DNA from: Allobosea sp. LC85
GTDB taxonomy: Bacteria > Pseudomonadota > Alphaproteobacteria > Rhizobiales > Beijerinckiaceae
Direction: 5' to 3'
NCBI RefSeq assembly: GCF_000735605.1
Contig: NZ_JPKG01000010.1
Location: 1-44,409 of the forward strand
Length of the DNA: 44,409 bases
Positions within the stretch are counted from its first letter, which is position 1. Each line of letters starts with the position of its first letter. The translations under genes and the position numbers were made by a program. Positions 33,572 to 41,247 of this stretch are shown in pieces. The notes beneath the pieces were generated by a model. It was not told the origin of the DNA, ran no database searches, and saw only the letters and a program-made list of their open reading frames with translations.

Positions 33572-34124
33572 CCAGCAGCGCCGGACCGAAGGGCTGATCG
33601 CCCTCGCCCTTTTCACGCTCACCATCCCCGCCGCGAACTGGATGCTCGGCAATGTCGGCACGGTCTGCGTGCCGAACGGTCCCTGCCTCGTGCCGGTCGC
33701 GCCGGGCATCAAGGCGCCGAGCGGCGTGCTGATGATCGGCCTCGCGCTCGTCCTGCGCGACATCGTCCAGCGTCGCCTCGGTGCCAAGGTCGGGCTGGGC
33801 GCGATCTTCGTCGGCGCCGCGATCTCCGGCTTCCTTGCACCGCCGGCGATCGTCGTCGCCTCCGTCGCGGCCTTCCTTCTCTCGGAGCTCGCAGACTTCA
33901 CCGTCTACACGCCGCTGCAGCGCCGCCGCTTCGTCACGGCCGTGATCGCATCCAGCCTTGTCGGCCTCGTCATCGACAGCATCGTCTTCCTCTGGCTCGC
34001 CTTCGGCAGCCTCGACTTCCTGTCGGGCCAGATCATCGGCAAGGCCTGGATGGTGCTGCTGGCTCTGCCGCTGATGCACCTGCTGCGCCGGCGTGACGAG
34101 CGGCTGGGACTGGTCGCCGCCTGA
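33561..34124 (+). CDS. VUT-family (queuosine precursor-type) transporter
   Basis: A 187-residue inner-membrane protein with about six hydrophobic helices, of the VUT/YhhQ/COG1738 type. Members import queuosine precursors such as preQ0, preQ1 or queuine. Features are [40 protein letters not shown], the helix with [17 protein letters not shown], and [18 protein letters not shown]. The ATG at 33561 lies inside the end of queC (11-bp overlap), so the two are translated together. Coupling a synthesis enzyme to an uptake protein supports a queuosine role by context. The vitamin-uptake alternative for the family cannot be excluded. Confidence 0.88.
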   Translation: MTPDQQRRTEGLIALALFTLTIPAANWMLGNVGTVCVPNGPCLVPVAPGIKAPSGVLMIGLALVLRDIVQRRLGAKVGLGAIFVGAAISGFLAPPAIVVASVAAFLLSELADFTVYTPLQRRRFVTAVIASSLVGLVIDSIVFLWLAFGSLDFLSGQIIGKAWMVLLALPLMHLLRRRDERLGLVAA

Positions 34125-34147
34125 GCGGAACCTGCCCCTTCCCCGGG

Positions 34148-34176
34148 TTGAGCTTTTCCGCATTTTCGCCTATGAG
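34148..34176 (+). promoter_or_regulatory. sigma70-type promoter before rplY
   Basis: TTGAGC at 34148-34153 and TATGAG at 34171-34176 are separated by exactly 17 bp. Transcription would begin near 34182-34184, about 95 nt before the rplY ATG. The spacing and fit make it the best-defined promoter in the window. It implies rplY has its own start separate from the queC unit. Confidence 0.55.
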
Positions 34177-34277
34177 CCTCCTCGCGCTCGACTGACACCC
34201 TTGGAGGCACGGGCGCGAGACCAAGACGGCCGCCATCGGGCGGCCGTGTCTTTATCAAGAAAACGAGGACCATCATC
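34177..34277 (+). promoter_or_regulatory. structured 5' leader of rplY
   Basis: The predicted leader can form two hairpins. The first is a long-range stem, TCGCGC (34182-34187) with GCGCGA (34213-34218), around a 25-nt loop. The second is a 9-bp perfect stem, ACGGCCGCC (34226-34234) and GGCGGCCGT (34239-34247), with an ATCG loop and followed by GTCTTTATC. The second looks like a weak terminator placed before the gene. Leaders of this shape often bind the encoded ribosomal protein. Here that role is an inference from structure and position. Confidence 0.5.
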
Positions 34278-34898
34278 ATGACCGCCGTGAAGCAAATCGA
34301 GGCTTCGGCGCGCACCCAGGTCGGCAAGGGGGCCGCCCGGGCAGTTCGTCGTCAAGGCCAGACTCCTGCCGTGATCTATGGTGCGGGCGAAGCCCCGCAG
34401 GCGATCGCGCTCAACGCCAACCAGACCCGCCTGATGATCTATGGCGGCCACTTCCTGACCACGATCTTCGAGATCAATGTCGGCGGCAAGAAGACGCGCG
34501 TCATTCCGCGCGACTACCAGCTCGACCCGGTCAAGGATTTCCCGATTCACGTCGACTTCCTGCGCGTCGCCGCCGGCCAGACCATCAAGGTCATGGTTCC
34601 GGTCCACGTCGTCGATCAGGATGCCTGCCCCGGCCTGAAGTCCGGAGGCACCCTGCAGATCGTCGAGCACAACGTCGAAATCGACGTCGCGCCTGAGAAC
34701 ATCCCCGAGGCCCTCGACGTCTCCGTCGCTGGCTTGGGCGTTGGCACGTCCGTCCATGTCAACGACATCAAGCTGCCGGCAGGCGTCAGCCTGACCACCC
34801 GCGAGAACCTGACGCTGGTCACAATCGTGGCGCCGTCGGTGATCGAGGAGCCCGCTGCCGAGGGTGCCGCCGAAGACACCGAGGCCGCCAAGGCCTGA
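34278..34898 (+). CDS. rplY: 50S ribosomal protein L25/general stress protein Ctc
   Basis: A 206-residue long form of bL25 (CTC type), which binds 5S rRNA on the 50S subunit. The N-terminal L25 domain has ASARTQVGKGAARAVRRQG and TPAVIYGAGEAPQAIAL. The TL5 C-terminal beta domain has HVDFLRVAAGQTIKVMVPVH, GGTLQIVEHNVEIDVAPENI and LPAGVSLTTRENLTLVTIVA. The tail is Ala/Glu-rich (EEPAAEGAAEDTEAAKA). ATG 34278 has cgagga upstream. It is followed by a terminator and then by pth, a neighbour conserved across many bacteria. Confidence 0.96.
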   Translation: MTAVKQIEASARTQVGKGAARAVRRQGQTPAVIYGAGEAPQAIALNANQTRLMIYGGHFLTTIFEINVGGKKTRVIPRDYQLDPVKDFPIHVDFLRVAAGQTIKVMVPVHVVDQDACPGLKSGGTLQIVEHNVEIDVAPENIPEALDVSVAGLGVGTSVHVNDIKLPAGVSLTTRENLTLVTIVAPSVIEEPAAEGAAEDTEAAKA

Positions 34899-34937
34899 GG
34901 ATGCCGCGCTTCGGCGCTGCCTCCGCGAGACCACTTG

Positions 34938-34967
34938 GACGGCCGGGTTTCCCGGCCGTCTTGCTTT
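34938..34967 (+). terminator. rho-independent terminator after rplY
   Basis: A perfect 10-bp stem, GACGGCCGGG (34938-34947) and CCCGGCCGTC (34951-34960), with a TTT loop is followed by TTGCTTT. It starts 39 bp after the rplY stop and 51 bp before pth. The interrupted T-tract suggests partial rather than full termination, giving lower pth expression. Confidence 0.8.
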
Positions 34968-35017
34968 GGAGGAAGGCGGAGGACCGCCAGCCCTCCTGAC
35001 TGCCGGAGTGACTTGCC

Positions 35018-35632
35018 ATGCTGATCTTCGCCGGTCTCGGCAATCCCGGCGCGCGCTACGCCCGCAACCGCCACAATATCGGCTTCATGGCGGTCGAGGC
35101 CATTGCCCGCGCGCACCGCGCCTCCCCCTGGCGCTCCCGCTTCCAGGGTGAGGTCTGCGAGGCGATGATCGGCGCCGAGAAGGTCATCCTGCTCAAGCCG
35201 CAGACTTACATGAACGTATCCGGGCGCGCGGTCGGCGAGGCGGCTCACTTCTTCAAGATCGCGCCCGCCGACGTGATCGCCTTTCATGACGAACTCGACC
35301 TCGCCCCGGCCAAGCTGCGCGTGAAGCTTGGAGGCGGCAATGCCGGCCATAACGGGCTGCGCTCGATGACCGCCGCGATCGGCAACGACTACCGCCGCGT
35401 CCGCATGGGCATCGGTCATCCCGGCGACAAAGCGCTGGTCCATGCCTATGTGCTGAACGATTTCGGCAAGGCCGAGCAGCCCTGGGTCGCGGACCTCTGC
35501 ACGGCTTGCGCCGATTACGCCACACTTCTCGCCGCGGGCGATGACGCCGGCTTCCAGAACAAGGTCCATCTCTACATGGATGCGCGTGGCCACAGCGCCG
35601 TGAAGCGCCTCGGCGAGAAGGCCGAAGACTAG
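35018..35632 (+). CDS. pth: peptidyl-tRNA hydrolase
   Basis: A 204-residue enzyme that releases tRNA from stalled peptidyl-tRNA. The catalytic and binding residues are visible: N9 and H19 in [18 protein letters not shown], the Asn in [14 protein letters not shown]91 in FHDELDL, and the Asn in [26 protein letters not shown] is also standard. The start at ATG 35018 coincides with the conserved [11 protein letters not shown]. The protein is complete and follows rplY, the usual pairing. ychF, another common neighbour, lies 2.8 kb on, separated here by two unrelated genes. Confidence 0.97.
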   Translation: MLIFAGLGNPGARYARNRHNIGFMAVEAIARAHRASPWRSRFQGEVCEAMIGAEKVILLKPQTYMNVSGRAVGEAAHFFKIAPADVIAFHDELDLAPAKLRVKLGGGNAGHNGLRSMTAAIGNDYRRVRMGIGHPGDKALVHAYVLNDFGKAEQPWVADLCTACADYATLLAAGDDAGFQNKVHLYMDARGHSAVKRLGEKAED

Positions 35633-35724
35633 ATCACGACGGCATGGAGCCCCCTCAATAGACGCCCGAACCGCCGAAGCGTATGATCGGGCCTCGCGCT
35701 ACCATCCTAGAAATGACCTGGCCG

Positions 35725-37485
35725 ATGGGCGAAGAACGTGTGCCACGCCGTCTCGCCGCGATCCTCGCTGCCGACGTTGTCGGCTACACGCGCCTGATGG
35801 AGGCCGACGAGCAAGGGACACTGGCACGGCTCAAGTCTTTGCGTCGTGACGTGCTCGAGCCCAAGGCCAGGCAGCATGGCGGCCGCATCTTCAAGACGAT
35901 TGGGGACGGCGTCCTGGTCGAGTTCACCAGTGCGATCGATGCGGTGAGGAGCGCTCTCGAGATCCAGCGTGCCCTTCCCGCGCATAATGCGGGTATCGCC
36001 GAGGGACAGCGGCTCGCGCTGCGCATCGGGATCAGCCTCGGCGACGTCATCGTCGAAGGTGACGACCTCTACGGAAACGGCGTCAACATCGCGGCACGCA
36101 TGCAAACCCTGGCCGCGCCCGGCGGCATCTGCATCTCCGGCAACGTCCATGAGCATCTTGGCAACACGCTCGACATCACGTTCGACGATCTCGGCGACCA
36201 GACCGTCAAGAACCTTGATCGGCCGATCCGGTGCTATCGCGCCCGCGAGACAGCGGAGGGGCCGGCGGCCCGGGCAGTGGCAGGTCCGCCGGCGCTGCCG
36301 GACACGCCCTCCATTGCGGTCCTGCCTTTTGCGAATTTGAGCGGCGCCCCCGAGCAGGACTATTTCGCCGACGGGATTACCGAGGACATCATCACCGCTC
36401 TCTCCCGTCTGCGGTGGCTGTTCGTGATCGCGCGCAACTCCAGCTTCTCTTACAAGGGGCGAGGAGTGGACGTTCGCCAGGTCGCCCATGAACTCGGGGT
36501 CCGCTATATCCTGGAGGGCAGCGTGCGGGCCGCCGGGCCGCGCATTCGGATTGTCGGCCAGTTGATCGATGCCCTGACAGGCAAACACCTCTGGGCAGAA
36601 AAGTACGACCGGGACCTGACCGATGTCTTCGAGGTTCAGGACGAGATTACCAATGTGGTCGTCGCCACGATCGAGCCTCATCTCTACGCCGAGGAGGGCG
36701 CGCGGGCGGCGGGCAAGCCTCCAGGCAGCATTGACGCGTGGGGGCTGGTCGTTCGCGCGATGGGCCTGATCAACAAGGTCGGGCGACGGCAGAATGATGA
36801 GGCGCAGGCGCTCCTGCGACAGGCCATCTCCGTGGACCCCGGCTACGCGCGGGCGCATGCCCTGCTGAGCTGGGCGATCTGGTGGGCCTCGCTCTGCTAC
36901 TGGGTGCCGGAGACCAAGGAGGGCTACCGGCAGGCTGCTCGGCATGCCGAGGAGGGTCTCACCTGCGACCCGGGCGATCCCTGGGCGCGGATGACATTTG
37001 GCCTGTGTCTGAGCACGGCGGGCCAGCACCAGCGCGCTCTGACGGAGTTGCGGGCAGCCCTCGACCTCAATCCCAGCTTTGCCTTGGGCCGGACCGCCTA
37101 TGGCTGGGCCTTGCTGCGGGCAGGTTTGTACGATGACGCCGTCGCGGAGACGGGCAAGGCCATCCGTATGAGTCCGCTGGACAGCTTTGCCGGGATCTAC
37201 ACGGCGATCCATGGATTGGCTCTGCTGGGAGCCAGGCGATTCGAGGAGGCGCTTCCCCATCTCAGGCGATCGGTCGCCGCCTTTGCCGAGTATTCAGGCC
37301 ACTACAACACGCTGATCAGTTGCTGCGGTCACCTCGGTCTCGTTGACGAGGCGCAGGAATTCATTGCCGCACGGGCCCGGGTTGGCCCGCCGCTACACCT
37401 GTCCGTTCTCCGAGAAAATCTCGGAAAATTCGCTCATTGCGACGTCTTCGTGGAGGGGTTGAAAAAGGCCGGCGTGCCGGAGTGA
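35725..37485 (+). CDS. class III nucleotidyl cyclase with TolB-like and TPR domains
   Basis: A soluble three-part signalling protein of about 586 residues. The N-terminal class III cyclase (about 5-165) keeps the metal aspartates in LAADVVGYTRLM and KTIGDGVLVEF, the substrate lysine in the latter, and the transition-state Asn/Arg in YGNGVNIAAR, so it should be active. The middle is a TolB N-terminal-like/FlgO-type domain (PSIAVLPFANLSGAPEQDYF, ADGITEDIITALSRL). The rest is TPR helices (GYARAHALLSWAIWWASL; FALGRTAYGWALLRAGLYDD). Start: ATG 35725 matches the family N-terminus MGEERVPRRLAAILAADVVG; ATG 35713 and 35683 are possible. Such proteins are numerous in rhizobia. The signals they sense are unknown. 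Confidence 0.88.
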   Translation: MGEERVPRRLAAILAADVVGYTRLMEADEQGTLARLKSLRRDVLEPKARQHGGRIFKTIGDGVLVEFTSAIDAVRSALEIQRALPAHNAGIAEGQRLALRIGISLGDVIVEGDDLYGNGVNIAARMQTLAAPGGICISGNVHEHLGNTLDITFDDLGDQTVKNLDRPIRCYRARETAEGPAARAVAGPPALPDTPSIAVLPFANLSGAPEQDYFADGITEDIITALSRLRWLFVIARNSSFSYKGRGVDVRQVAHELGVRYILEGSVRAAGPRIRIVGQLIDALTGKHLWAEKYDRDLTDVFEVQDEITNVVVATIEPHLYAEEGARAAGKPPGSIDAWGLVVRAMGLINKVGRRQNDEAQALLRQAISVDPGYARAHALLSWAIWWASLCYWVPETKEGYRQAARHAEEGLTCDPGDPWARMTFGLCLSTAGQHQRALTELRAALDLNPSFALGRTAYGWALLRAGLYDDAVAETGKAIRMSPLDSFAGIYTAIHGLALLGARRFEEALPHLRRSVAAFAEYSGHYNTLISCCGHLGLVDEAQEFIAARARVGPPLHLSVLRENLGKFAHCDVFVEGLKKAGVPE

Positions 37486-37496
37486 CGCGTGGATGC

Positions 37497-37546
37497 TAGA
37501 GCATCGGCCCGAAAGGTGGATTGCGGTTTTCGGGAAAGCCGATCTA
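37497..37546. repeat. dispersed palindromic repeat after the cyclase gene
   Basis: TAGAGCATCGGCCCGAAAGG starts an element that folds on itself: ATCGGC (37503-37508) with GCCGAT (37538-37543), and CCCGAAA (37508-37514) with TTTCGGG (37528-37534), around GGTGGATTGCGGT. Elements beginning with AGAGCATCG and having GAAA...TTTTCGG arms are frequent between rhizobial genes. The right end lacks the usual GATGCTCT copy, so this one seems worn or truncated. It has no T-run suited to termination. Confidence 0.65.
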
Positions 37547-37568
37547 ACCACACGAAAGCCCTCCCCAC

Positions 37569-38174
37569 CTAGAGCGGCAGCTGGGCGCCCTGTTTCGCGA
37601 TCGTGACGCGGTTGGCAAGAAGTCCGCCGCCAGACTGGCGGGTCGCCGTGAACGCGACCTGTGCCCCCGGCGATAGCTCGGACACTTCAGCGGGTGCGGC
37701 CATGATAATGTTGGCATCAGGCGTGATCATCACCTTCTGCTCGCCGCCGGGATAGGTCAGGACGAGATTGGCGCCATCGACGCGCGAGACCGTATCGGCC
37801 ACCGTGGCATTGGTCATGGTGCTGTCGGGCAAGACCCCCCAGGCCCTATGTCCCTCTCCCGTGCCGCGCATCGCCTCGGGAAAGATCAGGACCTGGACGG
37901 CGAGCAGCGTGCCGTCCGCTTGCGGTCGCGCACCGACGCCGACGAAGCTGCCCTTCTTGATTTCGCCTACGCTGGCCCTGACCACCCCGCCAACCGAGTA
38001 GCCGGGAGCCAGGGCGACCGCCACGGCCTCTCCGCTCGGCGTCCTCACGGTCAGCGCCGCACCTTCGAGCTTCTCGACCGTGCCACGCACCCGTGTCGCC
38101 GGCGCCTGGGCCTGAACGATACTGCTGGTCAGGACGAGAGCTGCCGCGAAGACACTGGCAGAGAGAACGCGCAT
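37569..38174 (-). CDS. secreted beta-rich protein, DUF5666-like
   Basis: A 201-residue exported protein. The signal peptide MRVLSASVFAAALVLTSSIV ends QAQA. The mature part looks like two tandem beta domains of the OB/DUF5666 kind: RVRGTVEKLEGAALTVRTPS with GSFVGVGARPQADGTLLAVQ, then ADTVSRVDGANLVLTYPGG with LSPGAQVAFTATRQ. It has no cysteines in the mature part. ATG 38174 has GGAG upstream; a longer frame to 38336 lacks support. It is divergent from ychF and convergent with the cyclase gene. The function is unknown; periplasmic location is inferred from the signal peptide. Confidence 0.82.
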   Translation of the reverse strand: MRVLSASVFAAALVLTSSIVQAQAPATRVRGTVEKLEGAALTVRTPSGEAVAVALAPGYSVGGVVRASVGEIKKGSFVGVGARPQADGTLLAVQVLIFPEAMRGTGEGHRAWGVLPDSTMTNATVADTVSRVDGANLVLTYPGGEQKVMITPDANIIMAAPAEVSELSPGAQVAFTATRQSGGGLLANRVTIAKQGAQLPL

Positions 38175-38388
38175 GGAAGAGCTCCATCGAATGGACCGAC
38201 GCAGATGGATGGCCGTCTCGCGAAGTCCTTGCGCTCCAGCGTAGCGCCTCGCCATGCACGTTCGCGTGAGCCGTCCCTGGCCCCTGCCATCTTGTCTTTT
38301 GCCGCCCGGACCCCAATAAGGCCCTGGACATTCCAATCATCATCTCGCGACCGCCCCTTTGCGGCGGCGACGCAACGGACCAGCCATC

Positions 38389-39486
38389 ATGGGTTTCAAA
38401 TGCGGTATCGTCGGCCTGCCGAATGTCGGCAAGTCGACCCTGTTCAACGCACTGACGCAGACCGCTGCGGCACAGGCGGCGAACTATCCCTTCTGCACGA
38501 TCGAGCCGAATGTCGGCGACGTCGCGGTGCCCGATGACCGGCTGGAGAAGCTTGCCGCCATTGCCGGTTCGAAAGAGATCATCCCGACGCGCCTGACCTT
38601 CGTCGACATCGCCGGGCTCGTGCGCGGCGCCTCCAAGGGCGAAGGCCTCGGCAACCAGTTCCTCGCCAATATTCGCGAATGCGACGCCATCGCCCATGTC
38701 GTGCGCTGCTTCGAGGATGGCGACATCACCCATGTCGAGGGCAAGATCTCGCCGATCGACGATATCGAGATCATCGAGACCGAGCTGATGCTCGCCGATC
38801 TCGAGAGCCTCGAGAAGCGCGTGCAGCCGCTGGAGAAGAAGGCGAAGTCGGGCGACAAGGAAGCCAAGGAGTTGGCCGACCTGATGAACCGCTGTCTCGT
38901 CCTGCTTCGCGACGGCAAGCCGGCGCGCCTCGTCCAGGTCGCGACCGAGGAACGCAAGGCCTTCGAGATGCTCGGCCTGCTCTCGTCCAAGCCGGTGCTC
39001 TACGTCTGCAATGTCGAGGAAGCCAGCGCCGACAAGGGCAATGGCTTCTCCGAGAAGGTGAAGGCCCGCGCCGCCGAGGAAGGCGCAGTCGCGGTTGTCG
39101 TCTCGGCCAAGATCGAGAGCGAGATCGCCGTCCTGCCGGCCGAAGACCAGAAGGACTATCTCGACGCCGTCGGCCTCGCCGAACCTGGCCTCAACCGCGT
39201 CATTCGCGCCGGTTATGCGCTCCTGAACCTCGTCACCTATTTCACCGTCGGCCCGAAGGAGGCCCGCGCCTGGACGATCGAGAACGGCACCAAGGGCCCC
39301 GCCGCCGCCGGCGTGATCCATACCGATTTCGAAAAGGGCTATATCCGCGCCGAAACCATCGCCTATGACGACTACGTCGCCAACAAGGGCGAGAGCGGCG
39401 CCCGCGAGGCCGGCAAGTTCCGGCTCGAAGGCAAGGAATATGTCGTCGCCGATGGCGACGTGCTGCATTTCCGCTTCGCCAACTGA
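38389..39486 (+). CDS. ychF: redox-regulated ATPase/GTPase YchF
   Basis: A 365-residue Obg-superfamily P-loop protein that prefers ATP, binds ribosomes and modulates stress responses. The G1 loop GLPNVGKS is at 9-16, G3 is in FVDIAGLVRGASKGEGLGNQ (DIAG), and the coiled-coil insertion is LESLEKRVQPLEKKAKSGDK. The C-terminal TGS domain has LVTYFTVGPKEARAWTIENG and FEKGYIRAETIAYDDYVANK, ending VADGDVLHFRFAN. ATG 38389 starts MGFKCGIVGLPNVGKS as in homologues. MaoC follows after 19 bp and is probably co-transcribed. Confidence 0.97.
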   Translation: MGFKCGIVGLPNVGKSTLFNALTQTAAAQAANYPFCTIEPNVGDVAVPDDRLEKLAAIAGSKEIIPTRLTFVDIAGLVRGASKGEGLGNQFLANIRECDAIAHVVRCFEDGDITHVEGKISPIDDIEIIETELMLADLESLEKRVQPLEKKAKSGDKEAKELADLMNRCLVLLRDGKPARLVQVATEERKAFEMLGLLSSKPVLYVCNVEEASADKGNGFSEKVKARAAEEGAVAVVVSAKIESEIAVLPAEDQKDYLDAVGLAEPGLNRVIRAGYALLNLVTYFTVGPKEARAWTIENGTKGPAAAGVIHTDFEKGYIRAETIAYDDYVANKGESGAREAGKFRLEGKEYVVADGDVLHFRFAN

Positions 39487-39505
39487 GCCGGGCTACGAGC
39501 GACCC

Positions 39506-40516
39506 ATGCGCTATTTCGAGGACTTCGTCGTCGGAGAGGTCAAGCAGAGCGGCCGGGTCGCCGTCTCGCAGGACGACATCATCGCCTATGCCTCGCGCTA
39601 CGACGCGCAGGATTTCCACACCGATCCGGAGGCCGCGAGGCAGAGCTTTGTCGGCCAGCTCATCGCATCCGGCTGGCATAGCTGCTCGCTGCTGATGCGG
39701 CTGCTCGCCGAGGACTTCATCCTGGATGCCGCCTCGATGGGCGCTCCCGGCATCGAGGAGGTCAAATGGCTCCGGCCGGTGCTGCCGGGTGATGTCCTCA
39801 GTGCACGCCGCAGCGTGCTTGAAACCAGGGAATCGCGCTCACGCCCCGAAATGGGCCTGGTGAAATTCCGTTTCGAACTCCTGAACCAGCATGACGAGCC
39901 GGTTCTCGAGCAGACCAATTGGATCATGTTCGGCCGCAAGGGATCCGGCTTCGCCCTGCCCAAGGGCGATTGGCTGGCACATCCGCCCCGCTATGTGCAG
40001 CCCGTCGCGCTGAGCCCGCTCGGTATCCCGCCTGGCGAGACGCAGCCGGCGCGCTTCTTCGAGGAGATCGAGATCGGCGAAAGCCATGAGCTCGGCAGCT
40101 TCGTCTTCACCACCGAGGAAATCATCGCCTTCGCCCGCGCCTTCGATCCGCAGCCCTTCCACATGGACGATGCTGCGGCGCGCAGCAGCTCCTTCGGACG
40201 TCTCGCCGCTTCAGGCTGGCATACGGCATCGGTCTGGATGGCGACGATGGTTGCTCACCGCAAACGCCAGATTGCCGCCGCGCCCGGAAAGGCGCCACGC
40301 CTTGGCCCCTCCCCCGGCTTCAAGAATCTGCGCTGGTCCAGACCGGTCTTTGTCGGCGACAGGATCACCTATAGCTCGACCGTCATTCAAACCCGCACCA
40401 GCGCCAGCCGCCCGCAATGGGGCCTGTTCTTCCATCGCAATGCCGGTGTGAACCAGCATGGCGAGGAGGTCTTCAGCTTCGAGGGCTGCGTCTTCGTCGA
40501 GCGCAAACCGGCCTGA
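39506..40516 (+). CDS. MaoC-family protein with two fused hotdog domains
   Basis: A 336-residue protein made of two MaoC/R-hydratase-like hotdog domains in tandem. Domain 1 (about 1-150) starts MRYFEDFVVGEVKQSGRVAV and has DAQDFHTDPEAA and LIASGWHSCSLLMRLL. Domain 2 (about 185-336) repeats the plan: ARFFEEIEIGESHELGSFVF, DPQPFHMDDAAA and LAASGWHTASVWMATM. Each half keeps the Asp-x5-His hydratase-type pattern (D-xQ-xFH), so both sites may be active. Single-domain relatives occur as adjacent gene pairs, so a gene fusion is likely. ATG 39506 lies 19 bp after ychF. The acyl-CoA substrate is unknown. Confidence 0.88.
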   Translation: MRYFEDFVVGEVKQSGRVAVSQDDIIAYASRYDAQDFHTDPEAARQSFVGQLIASGWHSCSLLMRLLAEDFILDAASMGAPGIEEVKWLRPVLPGDVLSARRSVLETRESRSRPEMGLVKFRFELLNQHDEPVLEQTNWIMFGRKGSGFALPKGDWLAHPPRYVQPVALSPLGIPPGETQPARFFEEIEIGESHELGSFVFTTEEIIAFARAFDPQPFHMDDAAARSSSFGRLAASGWHTASVWMATMVAHRKRQIAAAPGKAPRLGPSPGFKNLRWSRPVFVGDRITYSSTVIQTRTSASRPQWGLFFHRNAGVNQHGEEVFSFEGCVFVERKPA

Positions 40517-40547
40517 TCCGCCACGCAGTCTGAAAAGTCTCAGGAGC

Positions 40548-40572
40548 CGTGGCCGGGACAAGCCCGACCATG
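40548..40572. repeat. REP-like hairpin between MaoC and aldolase genes
   Basis: CGTGGCCGGG (40548-40557) pairs with CCCGACCATG (40563-40572) around ACAAG, with one mismatch and one G-U. The GGGACAAGCCC core is a familiar alphaproteobacterial intergenic palindrome. It is related in shape to the repeat at 28697, which has TCAAG in the loop. It lies between convergent genes (stops at 40516 and 40603) and may help end or stabilise both mRNAs, but there is no clear T-run. Confidence 0.65.
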
Positions 40573-40602
40573 ACATGGTGCGCTTCAAGGCGCATCCGAC
40601 GC

Positions 40603-41247
40603 TCAGCCGACCTTGCCGTAGCCCGCGAACTTCGCGGAAACGCGCGCCATTTCGGCCTCGTCGAGAATCGCCGGCTCCAGCCCAGAGGCGAGCAGATCTA
40701 GATATTGCCCCGCAAGATTCTCGACCTCGGCGACGATCGTGTGCGCGCCCGCGAGAGTCTGTCCGAGTGCGATGACACCGTGATTGGCGAGCAGCACCGC
40801 CTTGCGACCTTCAAGCGCCTTAACAGCGTTCAAGGCGAGCTCAGGCGTGCCGAAGGTCGCATATTCCGCGCAACGCACATCGGCCCCACCGCACAGCGCA
40901 ATCATGTAATGGAAGGCCGGAATGCCGCGTCTTGCCGACGACAGAGCGGTGGCGCGCGGCGAATGCGTGTGCACGATCGCCTGGGCGTCCGGCCGCGCCT
41001 TGTAGATCTCGACATGGAACGGCCATTCGGACGAGGGTTTGCGCGCGCCACTCAGGATGGTGCCGTCCTGCGAGAGATGGATCAGATCCTCCGGCTTCGT
41101 CTGAGCATAGGGCAACCCGGACGGGGTGATCAGCAATCCGCCCTCGAAGCGGGCAGAGACGTTGCCGGACTTCGACGGGCAAAACCCGGCCTTGTCGATC
41201 GCCTGGGCAACCGCGACGATCTCTGCGCGAAGCGCCATTTCACTCAT
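40603..41247 (-). CDS. class II aldolase, probable 5-methylthioribulose/5-deoxyribulose-1-phosphate aldolase
   Basis: A 214-residue zinc-dependent class II (AraD/FucA-type) aldolase. Conserved residues line up one position from E. coli FucA: phosphate-binding SGNVSARF (27-34) and TPSG (41-44), catalytic E74 in PSSEWPFH, and zinc ligands H93 and H95 in VHTHSP plus H156 in LANHGV. ATG 41247 overlaps the mtnA stop by 4 bp. With mtnP, apt and mtnA upstream, the natural substrate is 5-methylthioribulose 1-phosphate or 5-deoxyribulose 1-phosphate, split to DHAP and (methylthio)acetaldehyde as by Ald2 of Rhodospirillum rubrum. Fuculose-phosphate aldolase is the alternative. The specific call comes from context. 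Confidence 0.87.
   Translation of the reverse strand: MSEMALRAEIVAVAQAIDKAGFCPSKSGNVSARFEGGLLITPSGLPYAQTKPEDLIHLSQDGTILSGARKPSSEWPFHVEIYKARPDAQAIVHTHSPRATALSSARRGIPAFHYMIALCGGADVRCAEYATFGTPELALNAVKALEGRKAVLLANHGVIALGQTLAGAHTIVAEVENLAGQYLDLLASGLEPAILDEAEMARVSAKFAGYGKVG

Noticed and set aside
34176..34219. Possible H-type pseudoknot: GCCTCC (34176-34181) with GGAGGC (34203-34208) plus CTCGCGC with GCGCGAG
   Set aside because: The first arm overlaps the predicted -10 box and lies upstream of the likely transcription start, so it would not be in the rplY mRNA; the loop between adjacent arms would also be zero length.
37497..37546. Terminator for the cyclase gene
   Set aside because: The hairpin has internal loops and lacks a downstream T-run; its sequence fits a dispersed intergenic repeat better.
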